Below are positions 46,532 through 57,665 of a stretch of 64,000 nt of DNA, one piece after another. Within the stretch, counting starts at the first letter, position 1. Every line of letters starts with the position of its first letter. A program made the position numbers and the translations under genes. The notes beneath the pieces are model-generated. The model saw nothing but the letters and a program-made list of their open reading frames with translations, was not told where the DNA came from and did not search any database. Source of the DNA: Boswellia sacra. Taxonomy: Eukaryota; Streptophyta; Magnoliopsida; Sapindales; Burseraceae. Location: positions 1 to 64,000 of the forward strand of contig SNVD02007543.1 in assembly GCA_013180625.2 (NCBI GenBank), given 5' to 3'.

Positions 46532-49130
46532 TCCTAGACGCCATTTATCCCTTCATCCTTACTGGTCTCATCTTTTCTCTCATCTTTCCCACCCTAGTTT
46601 TTGACTATTTCTCCCTTATCAAAGTCATCACAAAAATCATGAAGCATTTGGACCCTAGGTCTTTCTCCTCTTCGTGACATCAATACTTCTTATGCTTTAT
46701 CTTTTTCTTCACTATTGTTGTCATCCCATCCATCTAACGCTTAGGAATAAACTTCAATCTTACCATACTTTTCTTTGCTGTTTTAAAGCTATCCCTTGAA
46801 TTGCACCAAGGTCATCTTTACCTATTCTTCTAGAATTTGAATTCTAACCTCCCTTTGGTTTCCCTCAAAAGACGTCTCAATTTCTCTTTTCGAAGGTTCC
46901 GTTCTGATCATAAAACTTCTTCTTCATCTCTCTTGTTCTCATCTTCTTCACTGTTATCAACCTAGATTGGTTGTGACCATGTTCTTTCCTATATCCATTT
47001 CCCTATCTTCTCTAATGATTATGATTTAATCTTTACCTCTCCTACATTCTTGGAGTACACCTCAACTGCTAGAGTGTTACAACGAGTGGTTCTTCCTTGT
47101 TCTTTTGCCATTCCCTTCCAGCCACTTTTTAAATTGTGGCAAGGCCATCTCCATTTGTTTTCCTTCGACTTGTACTCTCACTGCCAAAGGAGTGATGTGA
47201 ATTGGCCCATCTGTATCTTCTCGTTGCCCTTTTTCAAAGGATCTATTAATCTCCTGTTCTGTGACCCCTGATTCGATCATGTATACTATACTAACATCCC
47301 CTTCTTCATTTAGTGGTGTGTACTCACTATGACTTTCCACGTCACTGAGCGGTGTGTACTCCTCCTGATCACTGATCGAATTGCACCTTTCTTGATCATC
47401 AAGAGGAGTATACTCATCTTTCTTTTCAGCAATTTCTCCCTCTTTGAGTGGCCTATACCTACTCTACACTTTCTTCTCACTCTTATTTGAACTTCTCTCC
47501 ATAAACTCCTCTTACTCAACCCTATTTTTCTGGATTCTCATTCTCTGGTTTGGGCTCACTCTCTTAGCTCCCTTTTTGGATGCCTATATAGCTATAAAGA
47601 TTCTCCAAGCTTTAGATTTTTCCTTTTCTTCTTTCCCGTTCTAACTCTCTACATCCTTGATAGAGTTAGTTATTTGCTATTCAGTCAGATTTAGGCCTGA
47701 ATTAATGATGTTGGTGTTTTAGGTGGTGTGACATTGTGATAGATTGATAGTGGGTTGCGGTTGGTGTTTGGGTGTTGTTTGGTGGGGCCTAAAATTTGGC
47801 CATTATTGGTTAAATCCTGCTTCTCATGGCGAAGCCTTCGACACTTGTCTGTAAGATAACCAATGGTTCGGTAGAATTCATAGTATTCATTGCGTTTGTG
47901 GTTTAGTGGGTAAGTGTTTAGGGTTTCTTTCGGTGGTATGGGTAATAGTTACCCTCGAGCCTTTAGTCTTTCAAAGACTTTGGACAAGGATTGCCCGAGA
48001 TCACTAAACTTTTGTGGTTGCTTGACAATGTTTACCTTAACATTCTTGGGTCCTGCCCTTGGGTTGTGATTCCCTTGATTTCACTTAGGAAAGTCCCTCT
48101 TTTCATTTAACTCCAAATCTTCACCTTGGAGGCCTGAATTGTATAGGTCCTTAAAGGTCTTGATCGGCATTCTGACCAGTTTGCCATGGAGTGAAGGGAG
48201 CATCCCCTTGATCACCACTCACACTCTGTCTTTCTTACTTGGCCTTATCACTATCATGATGACCTATTATGTCCATCGAGTTACATGCTCCAAAAATGCT
48301 TCATTCCCCTTTTCTTGGGTCATTTCGAGGTCCCTCAACATTACCTCTAATTGAGCATTATAGGAATATTGATCAACAAACCTTTCTGATAATTCGGTCT
48401 AATCCTCCCAAGCTTTTTTCTCTTGCCTTTAGTACCAGTTTGATGCTCGACCTTCTAGTGATCGAAAGAATTAACTCTTCAAGTTGCTCTTTTGATAGGT
48501 CTGTCATCCCCATCATCCCAACATAGTGCCTCAAGTGGTTTCTCGGATCTTCTTTCCCATCAAACTTGGTTATGTCAGGCATCTTGAAGTTCAATGGGAG
48601 CTTGCTAGCTCCAGACAACTGCATGTCATGGTGATCAATAGCGCCTTCAATTCCCTTTCTCTTTATTAGGGCCTAAATTTTCTCCACCTCCTCAGAAAAT
48701 TATTGCACCAATTGTTTGGCATGCTTTGATTTTAGGTAGTCATCTATATCAAGGAATCCTTTTTTCTCTTCAGGATTGACCACTATCTTGGCTTTCCGCT
48801 TGCTAGCATTAGATCCATAAGCATTTTTCGACTCGAGCAGTGTTTGGAGTCAGTTGTGGTCAAATTCTCCATTGGGTCCTCCTCTTTGGTTGAAACCAAT
48901 GCTTAAGTTTGTGTTTAGATCAGGACTGATGTTAGTGTTTGGGCTAGTATTTAATGGTGGTAATCTTAATGCTATTAAAGTCATCATCTCCATTATTTAC
49001 TACCTCATGGCTTCGATATTAGCCCATATCTTGTTTATCCTCTTATATGGATCCTTACGATTGGCATTGTCTCCTTCCATGTTGTCCACTATCTCTAATC
49101 TTCTGCCTCACTTAACCAAGCTATTATGAC
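46532..49130 (-). pseudogene. gag: Element F gag and gag-pro spacer
   Basis: The best gag piece is 48624-48373: LPLNFKMPDITKFDGKEDP, then RNHLRHYVGMMG, matching the Tat gag core also seen in E. Between 48373 and 46532 the translation is broken into short frames without recognisable motifs except charged stretches (47519-47077). Confidence 0.6.
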
Positions 49131-49416
49131 TGCAAACAAGGGTGTTAGCATGATGCATGCATGTATGCAATGTATGGACAAGATATATGACACAATTTTA
49201 TGTAGCCAATAAACAACAACCTTCCAACCTTGTTTCTCCCACACAGTGGTAAAGTCGCTATCCTAAGATTTTTGGCTTTAATCCCAACAAAAGTCATCAT
49301 CAAGGAATGCCAGGATTTTATACAAAGCTCTCAATGCAAAGTTGGTGTGATTTCCTTTTTGTCAAATATTTAACATTATAGTTTGATAGGGGTTCAGTGC
49401 CAACATCTGAGTCACT

Positions 49417-50945
49417 TGATGAACACTTAAATATGCATGTTTAATAAGAGTTTAGTTCATCATATTGCATTAATAGTGTCATTAAATTCCTCAACTTAAG
49501 CATATTTGTAGCATTTGCATCTTTGGAATTAATTTCTCTTAATTTTGGTTTTGTTATAGGTTCGGTAAAATGGGCATAACTCTCTATTTATAGATCAGAA
49601 TGGTGCAATTCTTAATGTTTTGGAAAGCTGATTTAATTGTCTACAAGATTGCATTTCACAAGAATCATCAAATTCGGGCTCTTAGTGGACCAAAATTGGG
49701 CTTGAAGTGAACCCATCTACAGTCTCGGCCCAGTCTGACCAGGCCTCAGTATTTGAATCGTATCTCTCAAAATACGTATCCAAATTGTGCAAATCAATAT
49801 GTTCTAGAAAGCTGAGAGAAATATCTACAACTTTCATGAAGACATGTGATTAAAATTCACAACATTTCGATGTCAAAATTGATGGTCAAAAGTCGGTGCC
49901 TAATGATCCCAATTGTCAAAGATATTTACAACTAATATTTGACAATTATGCCCTTGTAATTTGACAAGTTTGCACCTGGATGTATCTATAAATAGAGGTG
50001 CCTTGTGACCCATTAGGGCATCTTGGCCTTGGCTGGAACATTTTGGCTTTGGCTAGGATCTTGTATTGTTTTTTGTGTGTTTATGTTATTAATGAATTTC
50101 CTTTTTCTTGCATTTTATTTTCTTTCTATTATAATGTTTTTCTAATTTCTCTTTTGCTAAGGTGAAAGGGTGAAACCCTTGATATGAGAATAAGGATTCT
50201 CTAACCCTTAATATGTGTTTAATAATCTTAATCTTATAATGTTTATTCAATATGATTTATATTTAATTTCTTAATCAATCTTGACATCACTCGTAAGTGG
50301 AGGTCTTGATCCATTGTCGACAATCCTTGGCACATCAAATGCTTGGATCCTTTCTAGATGATGTATGGTTCTTCCTTACCGACACAAATCTAGTTAGGAA
50401 CCTTGATTTGTTGTAGAAATATGGTGATTTGCACATTGGATGCTTGAACCCATTTACAAGAAGTGGTATAAATGTTGGTAATGAAACAAATATAATTCAT
50501 ACAACTAAAATGAGCTAATTATCCTTATTCGAAATATCAAGGGCGGATCCCCTAACCTTAGCCTTCATTGTTATTGTGTTAATTCCTCTTGTATTTTAAT
50601 TATTCTATTATTTATGAACTTTTTATTTTATTTACTATGGTAGGTTCTACCACCTTATGAAATTGTTCTTTAATTTACTATGGTTGGTTATACCACATAT
50701 TTCCATGTATGGTTTTACCTCCTCTTGCTTTTTGTTTTATATTTGAATGGTCGGTAATACCACCTACCATCTTACATACTTGTTGATATTATCATGTCAC
50801 CTCTTTGAATCATCCATATCACATTTATTTAGCTTATAATTTGTAACGCTTAAATTCCCTTCCTCGTGGATCGACCCCGGTCTCACCAGGTTTTATTACT
50901 TCGACACTCCTATACTTGGGAGACAATCCTTTTTCGGATGTGTCA
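49417..50945 (+). repeat. 5' LTR of element C (1529 bp)
   Basis: TGATGAACAC...GATGTGTCA. TATAAATAG at 49987-49995. Relative to B it has an extra block (about 50632-50770) in which a short unit ending TACCACC is repeated four times, for example ATGGTAGGTTCTACCACC, ATGGTTGGTTATACCAC and ATGGTCGGTAATACCACC. The LTRs of D share this block. Confidence 0.9.
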
Positions 50946-50951
50946 AGTTTT

Positions 50952-50969
50952 TGGCGCCGTTGCCGGGGA
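50952..50969 (+). other. Primer binding site of element C
   Basis: TGGCGCCGTTGCCGGGGA, six bases after the LTR, identical to that of B. Confidence 0.85.
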
Positions 50970-51143
50970 AGGTAAAAATTGGCGTGCAAAATTGTAAGTG
51001 TTCTCTTTTCTCATCTTAGATCTAAATTTTTTATTTTTGTGTGTTCATCTTTTGCTCTCTTTCTTCTCCCTTTCTTGCATGAAAATTTGGTCACGAACAT
51101 CTAGTGGTAGACTTTTAGAAAAACATCATCTTCCTTAGAAAAC

Positions 51144-52758
51144 ATGGCCAACAATCATGAGGAAATATTCACGGATGAAGGGGACAACCAGTTCGCAACA
51201 AAATGATCAAAACAAACGAAGAACCCTCGGAAAACTACATGAATCCGGTAAGGACTAGTGCACCATCTTGTGTAGTTTCTCCTCCAGATTCAATCCATTT
51301 CAATTTCAAACCAAGTTTTGTTCGACTTCTACCCACTTTTCATGGCCTTGACATGGAGAACCCATATTCGCACTTGAAACTCTTTGAAGAGGTATGTAGC
51401 TCCTACACTGACCCAAATTGTAGCATAAACACCATTAGATTAAAGCTTTTTCCTTTTTCTTTAAAAGATAAAGCTAGAACATGGCTACAAAATTTGAGGT
51501 CGAATTCCATCAGTTCATGGGATGAGATGAAACAACAATTTTTGAAAAAAATTTTCCTACCCATAGAACAAATTCTCTTAAAAGACAAATTTCTGATTTC
51601 TCTTAAAAACAAGGGGAAACCCTTTACCAATGTTTGGATAGGTATAAGGAACTACTTAATACCTGTCCTCACCATGGGTTTGAAACTTGGAGAATAGTTG
51701 CACACTTCTATGAAGGGTTAACACCTCAAGTTAGGCAACTAGTAGAATTAATGTGTAATGGAGAATTTAAAGAAAAAGACCCTGAGGAAGCACTTGACTT
51801 CCTAGATTCCTTAACAGAAAAGGCACAAAATTGGGACACTGCTGGCACCTATAAGGTACCAAGCAAGGCCCAAACCTCGACATCTAATAGAGGTATTTAC
51901 AACCTTAGGGAAGACCATGACCTTCAAGCCAAATATGCATCCCTAGCTAGAAAAGTCGAGGCTTTGGAAATGAAAAAGAGTGGTCAATTGAATTCTATTC
52001 AAGAAAATGTCTGTAACATTTGTGATGACAATGACCATTATACTGATAATTGTCCAATTTTGCCTGCCTTTAGGGAATGTCTCCATGAAGAAGCCAATGC
52101 CTTGAACACTTTCAAAAGGCCAAATCACAATCCATATTCACAAACCTACAATCCTGGTTTGAGAAATCATCCAAATTTTAGTTGGAAAAATGATAATCAT
52201 GCACAATCTTCACAAGTCCCTTTTCAAACACGACAAAATTTTCAAAATTCTCATGATCATGCATATGCTCCTCCTCCCAGGAATGACTTTGAAGAAACAT
52301 TGCATTCATTCATTACAAAGCAAGAGACTTTCAATAGTCAAACTGCTCAAACATTAGCAAATTTGTCAGAAACTCTTGCAAAATTTGCATCTACATTTAT
52401 CATCCAAGAGAAGGGAAAATTTCCTTCTCAAACATTGCAAAACCCCAAAGATCAATCTAACTCAAATGCAGGGAGTTCAAATAACCATTATTTTGACCAA
52501 GCCAAGTCAGACATGACCCTTCGCAATGGTAAGGTTGTTGAAAAACATATTCCTAACCCGTGTGAGAAAGAAGAAGAATCGATCTCTAAAGGGCAGGAAG
52601 AGGTTGCCAAACCAACACCTAGCGAAGAGGAAACCAAATCCTCATCTGTGCCTCCATTTTCCATCCAAGCCACTTACGACCACACCGAGGGTATCCCATA
52701 CCCTCTACAAAGCAGCCAACTCACAATTCTGAAATCTTTGAAATTTTCAAACATGTAA
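51144..52758 (+). pseudogene. gag: Element C gag
   Basis: It starts MANNHEEIF at ATG 51144. Frameshifts near 51190 and 51555 split it into three frames. The main pieces are 51203-51630 (FHGLDMENPY, RLKLFPFSLKDKARTWLQN) and 51634-52758 with the CCHC knuckle CNICDDNDHYTDNC. The C-terminal part is complete here (unlike B) and ends TILKSLKFSNM. Confidence 0.85.
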
Positions 52759-52780
52759 AGGCAACATTCCCTTCTGTGAT

Positions 52781-53580
52781 GTGATCAAACAGGTACCTTC
52801 TTATGCAAAGTTTTTGAAAGACTTGTGCACTGTGAAAAAAAAACTAAATGTGAAAAAGAAGGCCTTTCTAGCCGAGCAAGTAAGTGCTATTCTTCAAAAT
52901 AATAATACAGTGAAATATAAGGAACCAGGTTGTCCTACAATTTCATGTGTTATTGGAGACCATAAAATTGAACAAGCTTTACTTGATCTTGTTGCTAGTG
53001 TGAATTTGCTTCCATACTCAGTTTTTCAAAAACTCAATCTAGGTGAGTTAAAACCAACTTCTGTGACTCTTTTGCTTGCTGGATTCGTTGTGTCGACAAG
53101 CTCCATTTCAATTAAAGTACCAAGGAGTAGTAAGAAGATGTTGTTTTAGTGTGTCAAGTCTGATATAGTTCATTTTACCAGTGGATTTTATTGTCTTGGA
53201 CGCACAACCATGGAAGTCTGTAATTCATTCCTGTCATTCTACGGTGCGTCGCATTTCTAGCACCTCTAATTGGCTTTTGATTAATTGCAAGGAATTGAGT
53301 CATCGAAGCTTCGTTGGGAACTGACCTGGAACTTCATTATTTTTCATACATAATATGTGCAAACAACCACATGAAGAAGAAGATGAAATTGAGGAGGCTA
53401 ATATGATCTAATTTATTGTGGAAGGTCACATCCAAAAAGGGAGTTCTTCTGACCCTTTGGAAACTTGTCTAGTGAATTCATTAGAATCAAGCATGGAACT
53501 AGAATCTGATCTTTCTGATATATGTTCTTTATTGGATTGTGCACAAGTGATGGAAAAAGGCTCAAAATAAAGATTTGAAG
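52781..53580 (+). pseudogene. pro: Element C protease
   Basis: LLDLVASVNLLP replaces the LLDLGAS active site of B, so the Gly of the active-site loop is lost. From about 53150 to 53400 the sequence is scrambled by many small indels compared with B. The protease-RT linker continues from 53340 with a stop in it. Confidence 0.8.
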
Positions 53581-53582
53581 AA

Positions 53583-54440
53583 TTGGGGCAAATGAATGAA
53601 AGCAAGGAAGGTGAAGCTCCCAAGCTAGAATTGAAGCCCTTACCTGAAGGATTGAAATATGCATATCTTGGGGAGAATCAGACATATCCGGTGGTAATTT
53701 CTTCATCCCTCACATGCGAGCAACAAGGTAAGTTGATAGAAGTGCTTAAAATGCATAAAAATGCAATTGGGTGGACTTTAAAAGATATAAAAGGCATTAA
53801 CCCTTTAATTTGCACACATAGAATACATTTAGAGAAAAATGCAAAAACATCTCAACAACCTCAAAGGAGATTAAATCCACATATGAAAGAGGTCATTAGG
53901 GCTGAAGTTCTCAAACTACTTGATGTGAGAATTATCTATCCTATTTCTGATAGTAAGTGGGTAAGCCCTACACAAGTAGTACCTAAGAAATCTGGCATTA
54001 CAGTAGTTAAAAATGAAAAGGGTGAATTATTGCCAACTCGTGTCTCATCTAGTTGGAGGATGTGCATTGATTATAGAAAATTACATGCTGTCACTAGAAA
54101 AGACCATTTTCCTTTACCCTTCCTTGACCAAATTCTTGAAAGAGTAGCAGGAAACCCCTACTACTGCTTTCTTGATGGATACTCAGTCTACTATCAAATC
54201 CCCATTGCACTTGAAGACCAAGAAAAGACCACATTCACGTGCCCCTTTGGCACTTTTGTATTTAGGAGAATGCTTTTTGGACTTTGTAATGCCCCAGCCA
54301 CTTTTCAAAGATGTATGTTAAGCATTTTCAGTGACATGGTTGAGCATTGTTTAGAAGTTTTCATGGATGATTTAACTGTCTTTGGAAACTCTTTTGATAA
54401 TTGTCTTGAAAATTTAAAAAAAGTCCTAAAAGGTGTGTAG
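53583..54440 (+). pseudogene. pol: Element C reverse transcriptase
   Basis: An open frame of 285 codons with WRMCIDYRKLH, FRRMLFGLCNAPATFQRC and FMDD. A frameshift near 54433 (KVLKGV then stop) separates it from the rest of pol. Confidence 0.85.
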
Positions 54441-54454
54441 AAAAAGGTCTTATT

Positions 54455-56452
54455 TTGAATTGGGAAAAATGTCATTATATGGTCACTTCAGAAATTGATT
54501 TAGGTCATGTGGTGTCTTCTAAAGGAATTGAAGTGGATAAAGCAAAAGTGGAATTAATTTCCCATTTGCCTCCACCAAAAACAGTTAAAGAGGTTTGTTC
54601 ATTCTTAGGGCATGCTGGATTTTATAGGAGGTTCATAAGAAATTTCAGTGCTATATCTAAACCTCTTTGTAACCTCTTAATAAAAGATACTTCCTTTGAA
54701 TGGACTCAAAAATGTCAAAATGCCTTTGATACACTAATTGGACTTTTAACAACTGCTCCAATTATGCAATCTCCTGATTGGTCCTTGCTTTTTGAATTGA
54801 TGTGTGATGCAAGTGACTATGCCGTTGGTGCTGTCTTAGGACAAAGAAAAGAAGGTAAGCCTTATGTAATATACTATGCAAGTAGGACTTTAAATGATGC
54901 ACAAATGAATTACACAACAACTGAGGAAGAACTACTTGCAATAGTATTTGCATTAGACAAATTTCGATCTTATTTAATTGGCTCTCCAACAATTTTTTAC
55001 ACTGACCATGCAGCTGTGAGATATTTAATGACTAAACAGGATGCAAAACCTAGATTGATACGGTGGATCTTATTGCTCCAAGAATTCAACATCACAATAA
55101 AGGATAAAAAAGGAGCCGAAAATGTCGTTGCTGATCATCTTTCAAGACTAACGACAGAGACATTAATTGAAACTTCACCTATCACTGATTCTTTTCCTGA
55201 TGAATTTTTATTTTCTGTTGCTACTGTACCTTGGTTTGCTAACATTGTAAATTTTCTTGCGACAGGGAAAATGCCATCTCATTGGAATGCTCAAGACAAA
55301 AGAAAATTTTTAACCGAGGTGAAAAATTTTTACTGGGATGACCCATATCTGTTCAAATATTGTCCAGACCAAATAATGAGAAGATGCATACCCGACAATG
55401 AGGTAAGTAGTGTCCTTAACTTTTGTCATTCTGAAGCATGTGGAGGACATTTTTCATCTAGAAAAACAGCTGCTAAGATCTTACAATGTGGATTTTATTG
55501 GCCCACCTTATTTAAAGATGCACATGCATTTTGCAAAACGTGTGAAAATTGTCAAAAATTGGGATCCATTTCAAAAAGAAAAATGATGCCTTTGAATCCC
55601 ATTCTTGTTGTTGAAATCTTTGATTGTTGGGGTATTGATTTTATGGGACCCTTTCCACCATCATTTGGTTTTGTGTATATCCTTGTTGCAGTAGACTATG
55701 TTTCAAAATGGGTCGAGGCAATTCCATGTCGAAACAATGATCACCAAACAGTTGTCAAATTCTTGAAGGAGAATATCTTAAGTAGATTTGGAATTCCTCG
55801 AGCCATTATTAGTGATGGGGGTACACATTTTTGTAATAAACCATTTGAAACCTTAATGAAGAAATATGGAATAACCCATAAAATTTCTACACCTTATCAC
55901 CCACAAACAAGTGGACAAGTTGAATTAGCTAAAAGGGAGATAAAACAGATCTTAGAAAAAACGGTTAACCCAAATCGTAAAGATTGGTCTTTAAGACTTA
56001 ATGATGCACTTTGGGCTTACCGAACTGCTTTTAAAACATCATTGGGAATGTCTCTTTATAGACTAGTTTATGGAAAATCTTGTCACTTGCCTGTGGAAAT
56101 TGAGCATAAAGCTTATTGGGCCATTAAAACATTCAACACAAATTTGAATGATGCTTGCAAGTTACGTAAACTCCAACTGAGTGAACTTGAAGAAATCAGG
56201 AATGAGGCTTATGAAAATTCTAAAATCTACAAAGAAAAAATGAAGGTTTTTCATAACAAATCCATTGTTAGAAAATCTTTTGAACCTTCACAGAAAGTTC
56301 TTTTGTATGATTCAAGATTGCATTTGTTTCCTGGTAAACTTCGGTCTCGTTGGACTGGGCCTTTTATTGTTAAAAATGTTTTCCCTCATGAGCAGTTGAA
56401 ATTGAGAACCCAAAGAATGGTAATGTGTTTAAAGTTAATAGACAACGGTTAA
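54455..56452 (+). CDS. pol: Element C RT end, RNase H and integrase, open for 665 codons
   Basis: A long intact piece of the polyprotein: RT thumb ([20 protein letters not shown]), RNase H ([35 protein letters not shown]) and integrase with zinc domain ([10 protein letters not shown] ... CKTCENCQK), Asp in DFMGPF, Asp in SDGGTHF and Glu in [12 protein letters not shown] 2-nt loss near 56390 shifts the last 18 residues. This is the best-preserved pol segment in the window. The frame is open at both domains, but the separate RT frame and the broken protease make function from this copy unlikely. Confidence 0.85.
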   Translation: MNWEKCHYMVTSEIDLGHVVSSKGIEVDKAKVELISHLPPPKTVKEVCSFLGHAGFYRRFIRNFSAISKPLCNLLIKDTSFEWTQKCQNAFDTLIGLLTTAPIMQSPDWSLLFELMCDASDYAVGAVLGQRKEGKPYVIYYASRTLNDAQMNYTTTEEELLAIVFALDKFRSYLIGSPTIFYTDHAAVRYLMTKQDAKPRLIRWILLLQEFNITIKDKKGAENVVADHLSRLTTETLIETSPITDSFPDEFLFSVATVPWFANIVNFLATGKMPSHWNAQDKRKFLTEVKNFYWDDPYLFKYCPDQIMRRCIPDNEVSSVLNFCHSEACGGHFSSRKTAAKILQCGFYWPTLFKDAHAFCKTCENCQKLGSISKRKMMPLNPILVVEIFDCWGIDFMGPFPPSFGFVYILVAVDYVSKWVEAIPCRNNDHQTVVKFLKENILSRFGIPRAIISDGGTHFCNKPFETLMKKYGITHKISTPYHPQTSGQVELAKREIKQILEKTVNPNRKDWSLRLNDALWAYRTAFKTSLGMSLYRLVYGKSCHLPVEIEHKAYWAIKTFNTNLNDACKLRKLQLSELEEIRNEAYENSKIYKEKMKVFHNKSIVRKSFEPSQKVLLYDSRLHLFPGKLRSRWTGPFIVKNVFPHEQLKLRTQRMVMCLKLIDNG

Positions 56453-56652
56453 AACCATTCTTTGAAAATTTTGCCCAAAACGAAGAGTCCATTGCTTTAA
56501 ATCATACCTTTTATTAAGGATGATATATATTCCGGATCAAAACAATGTAGCGGATACGGTACTCCGTGACATTTAAAGTCGGTTTTTCAGTTCCCTAAAA
56601 ACTGTTGCTCACTTTGCATCCATTTTCTTTTCTTCTCTCTCATTTTCTTCAC
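56453..56652 (+). other. Element C spacer before ORF X
   Basis: It contains the out-of-frame integrase end ([13 protein letters not shown]) and the conserved block GCGGATACGGTACTCCGTGA shared with B and D. Confidence 0.55.
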
Positions 56653-57200
56653 ATGGATACCATTCTCTCAAAATTGCACAAACATTTCCCTCTCTTCCTC
56701 AAAATGATTTGCTTAAAATTTATAAAGCTCGTGCAGAAAGACTAAGGTTGTTGATGCGTAAGGGTATTCCTGCTGATTTAAGATGGTTATTTGAAGCCAA
56801 GGTTCGATTCTCTTGTGAGTTTTCAGATAATCTTGTTTCCCATATGCCAGGTTTGGGAAAAAGCTCTTATGCCAAAAAGCGAAGAGCAAAAAGGTTTCAA
56901 GTTTGTCACAAATGTGCAAGATGGACTTGTAACCAGCGTTGCCGCTCCTTGGGATATTTGTCTAACAAGCGAGAGGATAAACTACAGTTCATCAAGAATG
57001 GACTGAGTAAGGAGTCTTTGGATGATATCCGAACGACTCTTGAGACGCATTCTTGTGGACTTGTGCAGCGTGAAATTTTTAATTTGTGGACACAATTCAG
57101 AGATGAGCAGGAACGCTATAGTCTTGGGAATCTGACTCAAAACGACCCTGTTTGCCAGTTTATAAGAAAACTGGATGGAAAGCATATCTCCAACTCATAG
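56653..57200 (+). pseudogene. ORF X, element C copy (best preserved)
   Basis: It starts ATG 56653 (MDTILSKLHKHF). A 1-nt deletion near 56690 shifts the frame, after which 163 codons are open (56709-57200): LKIYKARAERLRLLMRKG, then MPGLGKSSYAKKRRAKRF, the four-Cys cluster CHKCARWTCNQRC, EDKLQFIKNGLSKESLDD, THSCGLVQREIFNLWTQFRD and CQFIRKLDGKH. The Lys/Arg-rich patch is directly before the Cys cluster. This arrangement resembles the small basic zinc-finger proteins of carlaviruses (Carla_C4 family) in layout only; true homology is unproven. Confidence 0.78.
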
Positions 57201-57515
57201 AAGGTGTTTAAGCCGTTTCTAGACGTAAAACCAGAGGAAGATGTGAGCCACAGTCACAACTACCTGTACATATGCATGCGTGCCATCATTTTTGAATTTT
57301 AATACCTCATAGCTGTCATTTTTGAATTTGTATCTTTTGTTTGACTTATGGTGTCTTATTTCATCATCTTTTGAATTTTTGTGCATTATTGTCAACTTTT
57401 TCAACAAACAATCGAGCTACCCAGATAGATATCATCATTAGCATACCTTTTTGCACTCCATAAATACCACATGTCTTGTTCTCTTCTTCACACATAGTTA
57501 GAGAGTTACATAGAC
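57201..57515 (+). other. Element C spacer between ORF X and LOG
   Basis: It begins with the conserved block CTAGACGTAAAACCAGAGGA and GTGAGCCACAGTCAC, then AT-rich sequence. No gene. Confidence 0.5.
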
Positions 57516-57665
57516 ATGGAGGGAACTTCAAAACGTCGAATCCAAAGGATATGTGTATTTTGTGGATCTCGACCAGGTAAAAGTGAAGAGTTCGTAGAAG
57601 TAGCGAATTATCTTGGTAGGCTACTGGCTGAAAGAAAGATTCATGTGGTTTATGGAGGAGGTAGC
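57516..57665 (+). pseudogene. LOG-like: LOG-like gene, element C copy, cut by element D
   Basis: MEGTSKRRIQRICVFCGSRP and GKSEEF, then LGRLLAERKIHVVYGGGS (about 50 codons), open up to the point where the D LTR begins. The nucleotide-binding loop VYGGGS is the standard LOG version, closer to host genes than the B copy (YGGDS). The remaining three quarters are expected beyond the window. Confidence 0.88.

Larger units (their letters stand above)
44100..49416 (-). mobile_element. Element F: decayed minus-strand Tat/Ogre-like gag-pol
   Basis: Reading right to left: a leader (49310-49140) homologous to that of element E, gag (48624), a long gag-pro spacer, protease (46531-46097), a Gly-rich patch and RT (to about 44600), ending in an RT-RNase H connection near 44110. 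No integrase or LTR is present in the window. Element C is inserted into its leader at 49417 (target TCACT at 49412-49416), so the rest of the leader and 5' LTR should lie beyond C and D. Confidence 0.75.
49417..57665 (+). mobile_element. Element C: Athila-like retrotransposon with ORF X and LOG, interrupted by D
   Basis: A sister of element B with the same gene order. It starts with a 1529-bp LTR at 49417 (left target TCACT) inside element F. Its LOG gene stops abruptly at 57665, where element D begins. The remainder of LOG, the UTR and the 3' LTR should lie to the right of D, outside the window. Confidence 0.9.

Noticed and set aside
49237..49260. A possible reverse-oriented tRNA-Arg primer site for element F (TAGCGACTT on the minus strand).
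   Set aside because: The surrounding sequence aligns with the interior leader of element E (23860-24040), well past its primer site, so the match is coincidental.
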